A stretch of DNA of 64,000 nucleotides from Lanius collurio (Eukaryota; Chordata; Aves; Passeriformes; Laniidae). Positions 1 through 13,800 of the stretch are shown here, one piece after another. The DNA lies in assembly GCA_020086605.1 (NCBI GenBank), contig JACBWW010000004.1:31882001-31946000 (forward strand). Direction: 5' to 3'. Under the pieces are notes generated by a model. The model searched no databases. It was given only the letters and a program-made list of their open reading frames with translations, and had not been told where the DNA came from. The first letter of the stretch is position 1. Each line of letters begins with the position of its first letter. Made by a program: the position numbers and the translations under genes.

Positions 1-3000
1 TTGGGCACTTTCTCTGACTGTACCCTCAGCAGGAGACAATAAAGTAGTTCTGCAGTAGTAGTCAGTGAAGGTTGAAAGTAAGGTTCATGCAAAAATTTGA
101 ATGTTTTTGTTTGCATCATATTCTGCTAATAAATTGGCAATATTTCTGAATATCTTCCTGAAAATGACGTTCATCTTTTCTTACTTGTTCAGGACGAATC
201 TTGATTTTTTTTAAGAGTTCCTTTTCAGTTCAAGAATGAAAACTAGACAAAAGAATCTGAGGTATGAAAGTTCCTTGTTACTCAAATATATCTATTCTTC
301 ATGCTTTCATTCATTCTTATTCACTGTAGACTGTAGGCTTCTGGACCAGTTGAGAGTCCTGAAGGACTCTAGCCAGAATATAAGATCATTTAATTTCATT
401 GTGAAAATAGGATTAGTTGTGATTAAAAAAAAACCAACCAACCAAACAAAAAAACCCCAACAAAACAACAATTTGGAGGCTGAGTTTTTCTGTGGTTTAC
501 TTTGATATNTAAGGAAACAAAGGGTTTTAGCCAAGCTTTAAAAACAGCTTTGTTTCTATTCCCTTACTGGGCGAACAACATTCTTGTGAGCAGTTTCTGA
601 AGAAAGAAAATTTGTGTGTATTGATTTGGTGGTTCAGCTCTTTCTGGCATTGATTTTGTTAGCACTCCTGTTTTCTTTGAAATCCAAGGCATTCGTGTGT
701 ACTGCTTGCAGCCCGTTTCCAAGTCTGTTTGTACACTGTTTCCTTTTGATAATGGCTTCTTTAGATGCTGTAACTACCCTCTGTGTCTGCATCAGCAGTG
801 TTGGTGTCTGACCAAGACACAGATTTTGGCTAGTTTATTTTTAACAGGAAATGAAATAACCTTCTTAAAAATCTTATCTAATGATAAAGCTGATTGCATC
901 ACATATGACCCCAAGATGATCTAAGGTGGAACAAAGAAAATCAGACTGAATAATAATACCTCTTTTCCAAAAATATACAACTTTTTGGGTCCTACTGGCT
1001 GATTATCTGAGGGTGGGAACAGTGAAATAGTGGCAATGCTTTAAAAAAGTCTAAAAAGGGTGTGCCCGTGGAAATGCATGATTTGTAGTTCCGCTGTGCA
1101 TGAGATTCTCTGCATTACATTGTGTTGCTTTTTGTGTTGTTTCATTTTGATGATTGTATTGGGCTGGTACCTGGAGACTAGGTATGGATTTAAGCCTTTT
1201 TCCTAAGACACTATACCTGTTTGGAATGAAAAGGTGGCAATTCTCCCAAGGAACTTCCAGTCTTATTTTATATGTATCAAAGAAGGAGGTTTGGAGTTGT
1301 TTTGGAGACAGCACACAGGTATCTGGTAATTGATCTCTTTTCCTGGTATACCATATAAGTATGTCCTATCACTTCTTTCCCTGAGACTCAACCCTGGCAG
1401 GGAAATGGCTTAGTTGTTTTCCATGCACTATAATTGACATGACATGATTATCCTGTTTTCTGCCTTCCAGCATAAACACGGACTTTATGCGGCAGCAATT
1501 CCATATGACAGCCTTGTAGGTTCACCTGGGCTGGTCCTCATCTCCTGAAGCAGGATGCAGTTTAGCTTGTCTGTCAGTGTTTCGTATGTGTCTGGCTACT
1601 AATACAGTTGGAAATGAGTTACCTATAAAATTTACCTTTTCTAGTTACCTAGAAAATTTATAAAATCTCTTTTGTTAGAGCTAATCGTCTAAGAAGTGGA
1701 GCAGTCTTCTAATATTTTCCTCTGGCCACACAGAACCACAGATCATTATCCTCTTTGTATCAATCATTTGGACATTACAGAATTTACTATTTGACAATTT
1801 TTTTTGGTGTTGTTTAATTAGCAAACTCAGGTCTTTCAGCTCTTTTTCATATGCCAGAGTGCCTAAGTCAATCCTCTTCAACTTGGGTACGTTTAATAGC
1901 TGCTAACAGTTAAAGCATTTTATGGAGAGAGGAAAAGAGTGGAAAAGAATGCAGCATGGGAGACACTGAGTGAGCATGCACCTGTTCCTCTCCAGGGCTA
2001 AAAGTGTATGCAAAAGGATGTCAGTGCTAATTCTCATCACCTGCACTTATGTTTAACATTTTATATTTGGGATCTGGTCCAAAATGTAATTAAATTTGAA
2101 TTGTATAGATAAGTTGTCAGATGCATCCTGCAATATTATAGGTCTGGGTTATAATTTGTTATTCTTTGTGCAGTGTCCTGCCTTTAATTGTTTGTTTTCA
2201 GAGTCAGATATCTTTGTCTATATCTCCATTCTTGTCTTAGGCTATGTTGAGACTGAGATCCCACTGGTTGGTAACCTAGTTGATGTTAAATGTGGATCAT
2301 CAGACTATGGGACTCTGTTTTTGCTCTTATTAAGGGTGCTAAGCCTTGCTAAAGACTAGACTAACCTCTCAGGTTGGATGTAGGTCTATTGTGCTCAGGG
2401 AGAATGAAGAACTGAACCTACCACAACGCTATCTAGGTACACGAGTGTAAGTCACAAGTTTAGCACTTCTTTGATACTCTGAAAATAATGAATGCTTTTC
2501 TCCTAAATCAGGAGTCATATCTTGTATGTGTAAGAAAGAAATACCCCAGACCATAAATGAAAAAATTCTCTAAAACACACATACATCATTAATGCTTAAC
2601 TGCAGATACAGTTGCTGAAGAAACAACCTGCTTCTCTGGCACCATCTGAGGGTAGGAGGAAGTCACTATGCAAAGTCAGTATTATCTTCTTCAAATGTTA
2701 AAAACCAATGAAAGAATTTTCGAAAATAGTGTGGGGGAGACAGCTAAACAAATGGTTTTGTTACCAATAAACTGTTATCAACAGGTATATTGCATATATT
2801 CTACACTTTAAAATTGCAAATTCAGATGTCTCTAATTCTTGTATGTAATATTAGGATATTTTTAAACGTATCATTGCAATGTTAAAGTAATTTCTTGCCT
2901 ACTTTGGGCAGTAAGGGGGAAACAATCAAGTGTATGCTGAAAAAATGGAAGATGTTTCATGTTCAGACAGTATCTGAAGACTTGAAAGATATATCATACA

Positions 3001-3873
3001 TACCCTGGTTACACAAATTGCTTTAAGCAACACCTATTCATTGCAACATGGTTTACCCCCCAGGTTTAAAGAAAATGTGGAATGAGAACCAGGAGACTGG
3101 TAGAGAAAGAATAATATAATTACTGATAAGACACTCTCTTCCTGAGTCACATCCAAGCAGATTACAAAAGAGGAAAGGATAGTTGTCACTCTTTTCTGCG
3201 TGGGGAAATGCAGATGGAGAAGCAAGATAAATTTAAATGAAACTGATTGCCCAGAGTGACTTAGCAGTCTGGAGCAGAGATGGGACTGGAGCCAACAAGT
3301 CATGAGACCTTCTCCCAGCAGGTTACCTGATTGGTCATCCTGCTTCTCAGCATTTATCCCACAGTACCAAACTACCTGTTATTATACCCAAATCTGAGCT
3401 ATACTGTGAATACACAACAAGTTCTTGAAGCTGGAAACATTGAAGACATTTCTAGTTGTCCACCAGACAGAAGAAATGTCCATTCCCTAGAAAGGACAGC
3501 AGATTTGTTCAAAATGGGAGGGCTGAAAAAGGTGGATGACAGAGTAGAGAGACTGTCCCACTATTCTTCACTATATTGTCAGGGTCTCAGTTTGTCACCA
3601 CAGGTTAAAGAGGCATCAACTCTTTTATGCTCTAAGGAGCAAATGTCCTGCATTGCTCCCTGCTAAAAATCAATGATCTTCTTAGCAGTATCAGGGAGAT
3701 TCCTAACAACCACCAAAGACTTTACATACATCAGACTGACACACAAAAGGAAAGTTAGTCATACAGATATACAATACCCAACCTGCCTCTCACCTGTAAA
3801 CTCTGGCAACCCACAAGGGACAATTCATCAACACCCTGTGGCAGTCCCCAGCGCACAGAGCAACCAGCTCTAG
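1..3873. other. Upstream DNA, no recognisable gene
   Basis: AT-rich sequence with only short chance reading frames. I looked for the first C2 exon of gene 1 (L-T-V-R-I-I type) and did not find it. One ambiguous base at 509. Confidence 0.6.
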
Positions 3874-3960
3874 GGGGAGGTGCCCCTGCCCACAGCAGGG
3901 GGATGGAACTGGGTGGACTTTGAGATCCCTTCCAACTCAGGCCAGTCTATGATTCTATGA
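3874..3960 (+). mobile_element. CR1 LINE 3'-end fragment
   Basis: Contains the conserved CR1 3' segment (TGCCCCTGCCCACAGCAGGGG, GATCCCTTCCAACTCAGGCC) and ends with CTATGATTCTATGA. Truncated short insertion, plus orientation, upstream of gene 1. Confidence 0.85.
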
Positions 3961-4741
3961 CAGCTGTGCCCACCAAGCCAGGTCTGGGTGTGGTTTCTGG
4001 GAGACAGAGCAAACCCAGAGTAACTGCTGTGTACTAAGATTTAATGGCATATTTGTAGCTAACTGTGCAACTGTCTGTTACATTACCACCTTTGTCAGAA
4101 ATCAGAGTTTTCTTCTCTTTCAGGGGTCAGAATTTAAATCACAGTAAGATAAAAGTGCACTGCTACTTTTGCATATTGTTTTTCATGGCGAAGGGATGTG
4201 ATCACATGTTGGGTGAGACAGTCAGCTCATTACATGGACTGGATTACAGACATATGAGGGCAGCAGACCAGATGGGGAAGTTCCTCTGTACCCATACCCT
4301 TTTGAACTCTTCTGTTCCCCTCTCAAAAGCAAAGAACAAAGTCAACCTCTTGTGTAAGTGCTCAGAGTAAGTATTTTACTCTTGAAAAAGGTTCTCTTAA
4401 AATTTGTAGGCGTTTTTCTTCTCCATCACAGAAATCTCTTGATTTGCAATCAACAGGGGATGTACCAATAACAGATTTGTTAAGTATAACTAGCTCTGTG
4501 TACTCTTTCCTTACCAGTTGTCTTTATTGCAGCAGTTTCTTTGAATCTCCATTAATGACCGGAGTTCCCACTTGCAGGAGGTAACAAATAAGAGAGAATG
4601 GTACTGAATAAGGAGCTGTCAGAAAAGTTATAGAAACAACACCTCCTTTTTGCAATTTGCTGTATGTATTCAGTGCTGTAAGGCTATGCTTTAAGATATT
4701 TGTAGTAATTTGTTAGTTACAACATATCTTTTCAAATACAG
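3961..4741. other. Immediate upstream of gene 1 exon 2
   Basis: Unremarkable sequence, most likely intron, ending in the exon 2 acceptor. A reading frame near 4065-4370 has no family similarity. Confidence 0.5.
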
Positions 4742-4878
4742 TTAGCCAAACTGATTGCTATGTAAGCCTGTCCTTGCCCACTGCTTTCCCGGAGACTGTC
4801 CGGACCAAAACCATTAAGAACTGCAAAGATCCAGTGTGGAATGAAACATTTTGCTTCAGGATCCAGAGTCAAGTAAAG
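4742..4878 (+). CDS. PLA2G4E: Gene 1 exon 2: C2 domain, Ca-binding loops 1-2
   Basis: Acceptor TTCAAATACAG, donor AAG|GTAAGA, 137 nt; enters with two bases of a split codon and ends in phase 0. It encodes S-Q-T-D-C-Y-V-S, then D-P-V-W-N-E-T-F, the C2 signature around calcium-binding loops 1 and 2. Same length as gene 2 exon 2. Confidence 0.93.
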
Positions 4879-7800
4879 GTAAGATGCAGAGTGTGCTTGT
4901 TTTTCTTTTGGGGCAGAGACATCATTGTGTGATCAATATGTAGGGTAAAATAGAAAGAAGTATGTGTGAAGGACTACAAGGACACAGTTTAAGGGATTTG
5001 GAGTAGAATGTAGCAGCAAAACTAAATTTAATTTTTTGATATGTAAAAAGCAAACAAGATATTTCATAACCATTCTTATGGTGTTCTATCACTTTTCACT
5101 TTTTCTTCTTTTATTTTCCTTTTTTCATCACTGCTTTTCAAGAAGAAATGTGAAAATTCCAGGGTAAATGGAATAGTTTAAAAGATATGTATGAGCTAGG
5201 TAGTGAAAGCATCACAGGGCTGTACTCTTTTACTATTCCTTTGTAATGACCAGAAATACAAAAATGTCACAAAGCAACAGCTAAAGTTTGCAAAAAAGAA
5301 CTTGATGAACTTTTACCATGATGATAAATGTTAAACCTTGGGAAGATTTGCAAGTCCCATTAACTTCTCCCTCCAAAAGACAGCATTAACATCAAGGTCT
5401 AGGAGTCCACAAAGATAAGAGGTAGGTCAAGTGAACTGAGCTTACTGCACACCAGGAGCAATCAATCTCTGCTTTACAGCTTGGACCGTTCATTTCCTAG
5501 TGCTGGTGCCAGATCAGGACTGTCAAGTGACAGATCAACAGGCCAGTCCCCTGGCTCTCTCAAGCATTGATAAATTCCTTCAAAAGAGCATTCAGAATGG
5601 CTCAATGTGTTGCAATACCACAGGGTCCCCAGTGAACAATCCATCTTGCCTTTGATTGCAGAAGTTGCCCATGTGCGCCAGTTGGCCCAACTTAGAAATA
5701 TATCCTCTTAAAGAGGGCAGATAACAAACCACCCCTCCCCTACCAGGTTCGGGAAAAGAGAAATTTTTCTTGAAGGAAAGTGAAAGAGATAAAAACTATT
5801 TATTTTACAAACACACAGGAAAGAATAATGATGCTAAATAATAAAACCTCTCACTGTGGAGAAAATAACCTGGGAAAATGTTAGAGTCCTCCCACAGGTC
5901 TCCCTCCTCCTCGGAGCTGGGACCGGGTGAGCCCTCCTTCAGGGCCTCCACCTCGGTGGAAAGTCCTTCCAATGTATTCTGATGTTGAAACAGTTCAGCA
6001 GAGAAAAAAGAGAAAACAATCCTGGAGTATCAGGAAACAAAATTCAACTCTCTGTTTCTTTCCAGAGAAAAGGCAGCTGAAAATCTGGCCAAAAGCTGGC
6101 TGGAAAAAGCAGCAGCTTCCTCCACTCCTCTCCCTACAGCAGCAGCAGCCAAATGCTGAGAGAGAGTCTGTGTTATCTCTGTCTGCCCTTGAAATGCAAA
6201 ACTATTTTGAAAAGTCTGCTCTGTTTTCTCTCTCTTGCTTCTCAGACACAGTTTAAAGGCATAGAAAGGCATAAAACTAATTTCTGGGCAGGGAGAGGTG
6301 ATAGGGAATACAACATCAAGTCACCCCAAGACACCATGATAAGTGTTCTCAGCCTTTCTTCCACTCTTAGGTGGTACTGGTCTTGCTTGGTATAGCTTTC
6401 ATCTTGCACATGTCTGCCCATCTGCGGCCTACAGCCAGCGCTTTCCCTGCAAACCTAAAGAAATTCTGACTTCTTTCAAAATGCCAATGAGGCCCAATTT
6501 CATGAAGCCCTGTAGGTTTATCAGAGAGGTGAAAGGCAAGCGATAAACATTACAGCACGGGAACAAACACTCACTGATCTGCAACTCTTGCACACAAGCA
6601 CCTGCTCCTCCTGAAAGGATTTAAAAAACTGCAGTAGTGCATAGAACAGCTAAAATAATACCTTGGCCACAGAAAGTGCTTGAACTCATCCTTCAGGTAG
6701 TAGTGTTTGGGAAAACCTCATGTTTACTTTCAGTAAATTTGCAGCAGTAGACAAGACATGTGGCATTAGCTGCAGTAATTTTCAGTGTGTGGCAACAGCA
6801 GCATGGTGGTGGTGGCTGTGGCTTGAGTGTGGGCAGCAAAAATGTATCCTGGGGATCTGAGGCAACTAAAGCTCAGCAGTTAAATTAGGGCTCTGGAAGG
6901 TTTCTCTGTACACACTGCAATTCCTCTGCTCATTACCCTCTGAGCAGAACCAGAGGCTGATGGTCTGGTTATTTTCTCCCTTCCTGTCTTGTGTTTTGTT
7001 GAGGTATTCATCTTCCCAAATCCTGGTAGCCAGAGCTCAGTAAAACCATATCATATAAAGTTGTTAAGATGCGGGGTGTTTCTCCTGGCCCGTGCTGGTT
7101 GGGGTCTGAGGCTCAGACCCAAGAAGCCGTAGCAGACCCAGAGAGGTGATCCTGTGAGGAACCGTCTCCCAGGGGGTCGTGGCTTCTCTCAGCCCTTGGC
7201 CGGGGTTGCCTGCAGAGGTGCCTGGCTCAGCAGCCATCAGCTCTTAGTGATTCAGGGAGTGATTTCAGCTCTGCTCTGCAAGGCAAACCCACCTGGCCAG
7301 GCCCGGATAGAGAGAGGAGAGGACTCGGCTGGTGGTTCCGCAGAAGCAGCTTTATTCTTCTATCTTCTGCGAAGGGGTGACCAGAGACGGATCCTCTGCC
7401 GACTCGGGGCAGAGGGGTCTCTTTTATGGGGGTACAGAGGTGGGCGTGCAAGGGTAAGAAACCAATGGGTATTAGGGTATTTTACACACAGTTTCCTAGA
7501 GGATCTTGAGTCTATCTTTTCTCGCCGTAACTAAAAAGGCTCTTTCTTTCCCCAAGAGGGGCCTGGAGGGAGATAGTGCTACCTCCTTATCTCCAGGCCT
7601 CCCTGCCAGGGCAGGGGCCTGTCAGACCCCACGTCTGGAGATGTTGCAGTTCCCTCTATCTAAACAAGGGCTTCCTGCCAAGAAAGGGGCTTGTCAGACC
7701 CTACAATCATATACTGCCATTGGGGAAGAAAAGACCTGTTAGGGCATGCTTGTGCTGGTTTTCACCAGGAACAGCAGTGTTTATGGACAGACATTTGTTT

Positions 7801-10800
7801 TGATGAGTTTCTGACAAACAGTTGGCTAGAAAGGGCTTCCCAGGCTAGCACTGTGGACACAACTCCCCAAGGTCCAGGAAGGTGACCCTTCCCAGAGCTG
7901 GTGGCACAGAGCACTGCCAAGGGCTGGCTCTGCTCCTTGCCTGGCTTCCAGTGATGTTGCCCTCATATCCTCTGTCAGGAGAGATACATACAGTGACCTG
8001 CCCAGACACCCCTGACTGCTTCCCACACAGCATCCCAGTGGTGCAGCCAGAGATCTCCATTGGCCACCAGCACCCTGTGCATGCCTCTCTTTGTTAGCTG
8101 GGAGTAACTGGGACTTCAAATCAGTTGGTCGCTCAGAAAATAAGTCAGTTATTTTAGCCAGATAAGGACATTCTATTGCACTATCACAGCTAGGTAAACT
8201 GATCTGCTCTTCAGTGCAAGCTTGCCTTCTACTAACTGCAGACCATTGCTTTTAAGCATATCACCTCCATCACCTTCCATAAACCTTTATAGGCTATTTA
8301 TGGCTGGCCTGTAAACCAAGCTGCTGTGGCTGTTTCCCTCTTGACAATATGTTTCTATTAGCAAGTGTCATGGACAGGTCTGACCACAGAGTGGTACAGT
8401 TACGTAAGTGCCCTTATAGGTCAGCAGCATTTCTGTCTTTGGACAGTAAATTGCAAACTCAAGGTCATTTGCCATCTGGAGTGTCTTCCTTTCAGTATAT
8501 CAGTCAATAACTCATCACATTTAGGTATGGATCTTTCTGAGACACCTTATGAACTTCTAAGACAACAAAGTTCATGCAGTCACTCGGTTTTATCCGTGTG
8601 TTTGTGTGTGAGACCATGAGCCTAAGTGTGTGTCTTTAATAAACATCAAGCCTCTTAGCAAGTTTCAGTTAAGTCTGATGCATAAGTAAGAATCTGAGAT
8701 AAGCGCTCCCTGTAATTTACATGAAAATGAGCTGCTGCATAAATTGAGAGAGGCCTGAATTATTGCCCCAGTGAGAAAACAGCAGTTAAGGTTCACTTGC
8801 TCAGCACTCTGGGAGGCATCTCTGAGCCAGCCCATGTTCAGCTACCAATCAGGCACAGGAGAGGCTGTTACCCTCTCCTGTCCATCCAAATAGACACGTG
8901 ACAGAGGAGAGAGAAGAGGAGATCTATACAGTGGGATTTGTGCAATTTAACAAAAGTGTGTCACTTTCTGTAGATTCCGTGGTAATTATTTGCATGTGAT
9001 CTGTTTAATAATTTACAGGATAAAATTATGCAACCACAAAGTAATTATATGGCACACCCTAATGTATTTTAATTGCTGCTAACATCTCAGGATTTCTTAT
9101 TCTACCAACAGCAACAAAGTCCTGACCATTAGCAGATTTCCTACAATTCAAGGAAAACTGGTGACCTCAAACTAAATTAGAAGCCAAACGTGTTTTTCAA
9201 TATTCAGTGATTCTACTGATCTTGTTAATTTAAATTACTCTGCAGCAACAAACCCAACTCTGTGTTAGATTCAGAATATCTTTCTTCCTCTCTGTATGGA
9301 TGTAAAGGTTGTACATGCTCGCTTATTTCTCCCCATCCTTTCTCTGTTTTCCTCAACATGCTGAGCACATCATCTTGTGCCTCTGTATGGTCTCAAAATA
9401 GCATCCCCATTCTGTACCTCTGTTCACAGAATGTTCTTGAGATGAAAGTCTTTGATGAAAATACAGTCACTAAAGATGACCTCCTCTTCACTGTTCTCTT
9501 TGATATTGCTAAAATCCAGCTTGGAGAAACTGTTCACTTGACATTTCAGCTAAATCCAAAGGTGAGTGATAAAACTGCCTTGGCTACAGGAAGAAAATAC
9601 ATTTTTTGGTATTACCTCCTAAATAAGTTCTTTTAAAGCAATTGTAGGTAGGAGAGTTTGTTTCCTCTTGGTATGCATTTCATATACCCTGTAAAGAACC
9701 TTCCAAACCTTAATCAGCAAAGTAGACAAGGACATGATCCTGAAGACATTTGCTAGCTCATCAAACCTCTTAGCAGGTTTTTTTTTTTTTGACACCAGAG
9801 TTACCTTTTCCCCCTCTTTCTTGATGCTGTTGCTCAAATAGGTTTTGTTGGAAATACAAAATTTGGTCGCTATTGCACCACGTTTCTCTTCTAGAATTTC
9901 CTTTTCTGGCACAAGCACTTGTAAGTTTGGGCATACTCTAGCACAGATGTTACAGTATTCACTTAAAAACTGATTCCTTGCCCTGTAATTCTTTTGAACC
10001 TAACAGAAAATAACCCAAAGATCCATACTGAGGTGCTAAAACCAGTTGATAGCCAGTTGCTCAAGCTGTTTCATTATTTCAGCGTGCCTGAGCACATACA
10101 CAATGACTTCAATGTGGGATGTGGGTATACAATTTAGATACTTCTATAGATTTGCTATTTCACTGACTTTTCTTGTAGACTATACATGGGTATTCAGCTC
10201 CACAGTGATTTTGGCAGGCAGTCCACCTTAACTTGTCTGGGCACTGGTCAATGTACTGTCCATATTATAGGAGTCCATTTGATCAAAAGAATTGAGAATG
10301 CTCTCTTCTATACAGCAGTATTAGTCTTCTGATAGCATTACACAGTAAAACCCCAAGCCTTTAGACAGTTTTAAGCCTACAGTGATTGCAGGACTTAAGA
10401 CTGCCTGCCCTTCTACTCTGCCTCACCGCCAAACAGAACAGGGCAGTTGGCCTGGGGACTGATGGTTTACAAAGGAGTGAGAACACTTTCAAAATCACTC
10501 TAAGGCAAATGATTTCACTCCTCACACTTTACCTTGGAGTAGGAAGGAAATTTGATTTGATTGAAGAGCTCTTTCAAGAGCTAGAATAATAATTGACAAC
10601 TATAGCTAATGAGAAGGAAAATAAATTCATATGCTTATAAAAAAATTAATCTTTTACAGACACAGGAGATGCTAGAGGTTGAGTTTACATCGGAGAGCAT
10701 GTGAGTAACATCCACATGGAACCATAGAAATACCTGTTTGCAAGCAAACACATGATAGCATTTAGTATAATATAGTTTAAAATGCTCAGCATAATAGCAA

Positions 10801-13800
10801 GAGCTGGTGTTGATGAGGTTTAGTTGCATATTGGCTAAAACTCTGTCTTCCTTATCTGCCAAGAATCATCCTGGTCATTAATTTATCCTATTACTTGCTG
10901 GAAGAGGAAATATAATAAGAATTGCAGTCATCATACTTATGGCAACTATTGTTTACCATTTCCGTTAAAAAAAAAAAGGAAAACACATTTCAGATGTCTC
11001 ACATTTCGGCTCAGTGACATGTTTGAGACTATACTGGACAAGAAAAACTTCAAGGAAAGTATTTTTCCTTGGTGTTAATTTAAGGAAATATTCAGGTGAT
11101 ACTAGTTCTGATTGCACTTTTTTTTTCTCTTTCAGTCCAGTCCCTCCTGAAAAGCTTGTGACTAATGGTGTATTAGTGGTAATTTTAAACTACTGCTCTT
11201 TTATCTTTCTTTCATGATAGTGATGGGAATGGTGAATCTGGCAGGTGCCCCAACACCTCACTGCAAGCAAGGCTGAAGGGGAGGGAAATGGGGGTCAGAT
11301 GGAGGTAGCCATCCTGCTGTGCTGATCCCTGGAGGAGGATGTGTTAGGAAAGAATGTGAACAGTCATTTGAGATACCCAGAGACCTGTTCACCACCACAG
11401 GCTGATATCAAGCCTATTGACAAAGTCTGAAGTGGTCTTTCATTGACTCAGTGCTGCTGTGTCATTCCTTTGGGGAACTTCTTTTGTGACTCCCTCATAG
11501 CTGTCCTGTTTTCCCCACTTCCACAGGATGATATGGAAGTTGCTTTCTCAGCTGCCCTTATCTCATTACTTAGAGGAGTTGCACTTGACTGTCCAGCTTC
11601 ACCAAAGCAGGGCAGCAAGGACAGCCCTGTAATTTGGCCAGCCCATCAGTTTACCCTCAAGAGGTCTCAGCACACTCCCACTGCCCACCTCTTCTCTTCC
11701 CAGTCCTGTCCAAAACCACCACCATTTTTCTTTTAGCTGAAACCTGTCACATTTTCAGAGTGCCAAAGTCTTTCTCTTATCAGCCTAACAAACACAGGGG
11801 GGGCTGTTTTCCAGATCCCAGGGACTCAGGTGACCAAAGACAGGTAGCAGTGAAGTGACTCTGTATCACGTGTTTTATATACTTTTATCTCTCACTATTC
11901 ATCCCTGCTACAGTCTCGTGAAACTTCCTGCTTGGAAGTCCTGGTGGACAACCGATGGACAAAGAAAGAACCTTCAGGTTAGACTTCAAGCTAGTTCTCA
12001 AAAACCATTATTTTATGGTTAACTGATTTTTCCTCAGTTGGTTGATTGGTTTGGGGTTGTTTGTTTGTTTGTTTGTTTGGGGGGGTTTCTTTATTTTGCT
12101 GGGTTTTTATGGGTTTTTGTTTGTTTGTTTATATTTTTTGGTGGTTTTGTGTTGGTTTTTTGTTTGTGGTTTGTTTTGTATTGTCATTTTCTTATCTGGT
12201 AATTTTTTTTTACTTTGCTCTTACAGTTAGAGGACAGGAACTGGGTGGTTAGGAGTGTATACACAGGTTCACAGATCTAACATACTGGGTCTGTGCTAAC
12301 TACAAAAAATGGACTTTGAAATTAAAGAGAATGATTAGAATGACAATGAGTCTTATAAATGCTGTAAAGTAGAAGTAAATACATATATCTCTTTCAACTT
12401 ACATTTTGTCCAGTTTGCCTGTATGTCTGAGTTTTTAAAACATCTACTGCAACTTTATAAGCTTTTTGGTGTTTTGTGGTTTGGTTTTGATTTGCTTCTT
12501 TGCTTTTCTTCTCCTATTTCTTGTAATGTTCTCTTGTTGGATAAATAGAATTTGGAAGCTTTTAAGCATTGTTGAAGGGCTTATACATAAACTTCTAAAA
12601 GACCATTTAGTGTTCCATTTCTGGGATCATAGTCACTAATTTCTCTGTACATTTTTGATGTTTGGATTCTTTTTTCAGAAAAAGACTTCTTGTTTTCAGT
12701 GAAGGGATCATATGAGAAGAGCCAGACCCTGTCGCTGGGCTCTTTCTGGCAACCTGTGAAGCCTCTGAACTTCCATTACATCAAGTACAGCCTGTCAGAG
12801 CTGTGCATGGCTCTAGCAGAGAAGAAGCCTCATTTCTGCTCGGTATGTGGTCATTAGTTTGAGCAAGTACAGTAAATTCATGGTTTTCTACAATCAACTA
12901 AGGCAAATGAAAAGAGTTTGTATTTTTAATTAAGAGCTATCTTTCATGAACTTCAGCTCTGAAAAAGCATTGTAACCCCTAAGACATACAAATATTAGAT
13001 GCCAACTTGAATAGTGCTGGACAGGGACCCCATTTGAAAAAAGTAAGTTGGAACCATTTTTTTTATGGTGTATGCATGGAATATTTTTCTAAATTGTAGT
13101 TTATTTTTCAGTGCACGTCAGGTGAAGAGAAAAAAGATTGCCATGCATCCCTCACTATACCTCTGGATTCCCTTCCATTCAGCGAGAAAGTGGCAGTAGC
13201 AAAGGTGATTGATAAACTTCTTAGACTAAATACTAAGCTATAGACTAAAGATCAATGGGCAAGAATTAATTAGATCTGTGTGAAGTAGGGGTTTATATAT
13301 ATAACTGTTAGTGCCCTTAGTTTACTAACAATTCCTAACATTATGGACCTGTACATTTTCATATGAACCAAACAGAAAAGAAAAATCACAGCCAAACACA
13401 TGAAAAAGGGGTTTCTGTGATCACCCGGGTGACTAATGCAGATCAGAGCAAATGTAAATGATGAGGCAGAATAGAACACACTGGCAGAGCTGGTGTTGGT
13501 TTTTGCTGTATACTGCTCTCTTTATCTTTAGTATAAAGAAAATAATATGGACTTGGAGAAGTTTTAAGATTTAGATGGATTCTCTTATTCTTATTGCTTT
13601 GTGGCTTAACACAGCTTTTAGAAAAAGAGAAGGGCTTCAGAGCTGATGGTGAAGAAAGAACATAAAGTAATCTCCAGTGTTTATATTGTGGGGTTTTTTT
13701 TTTTCCTAGGATGAGACAATCAATTTACATGTGAAATCAAATGACTGGTAAGAAATTCTGTCTTTGGGTTTTGTGGTTGTGAAAAAAAAGATACTTTTTG

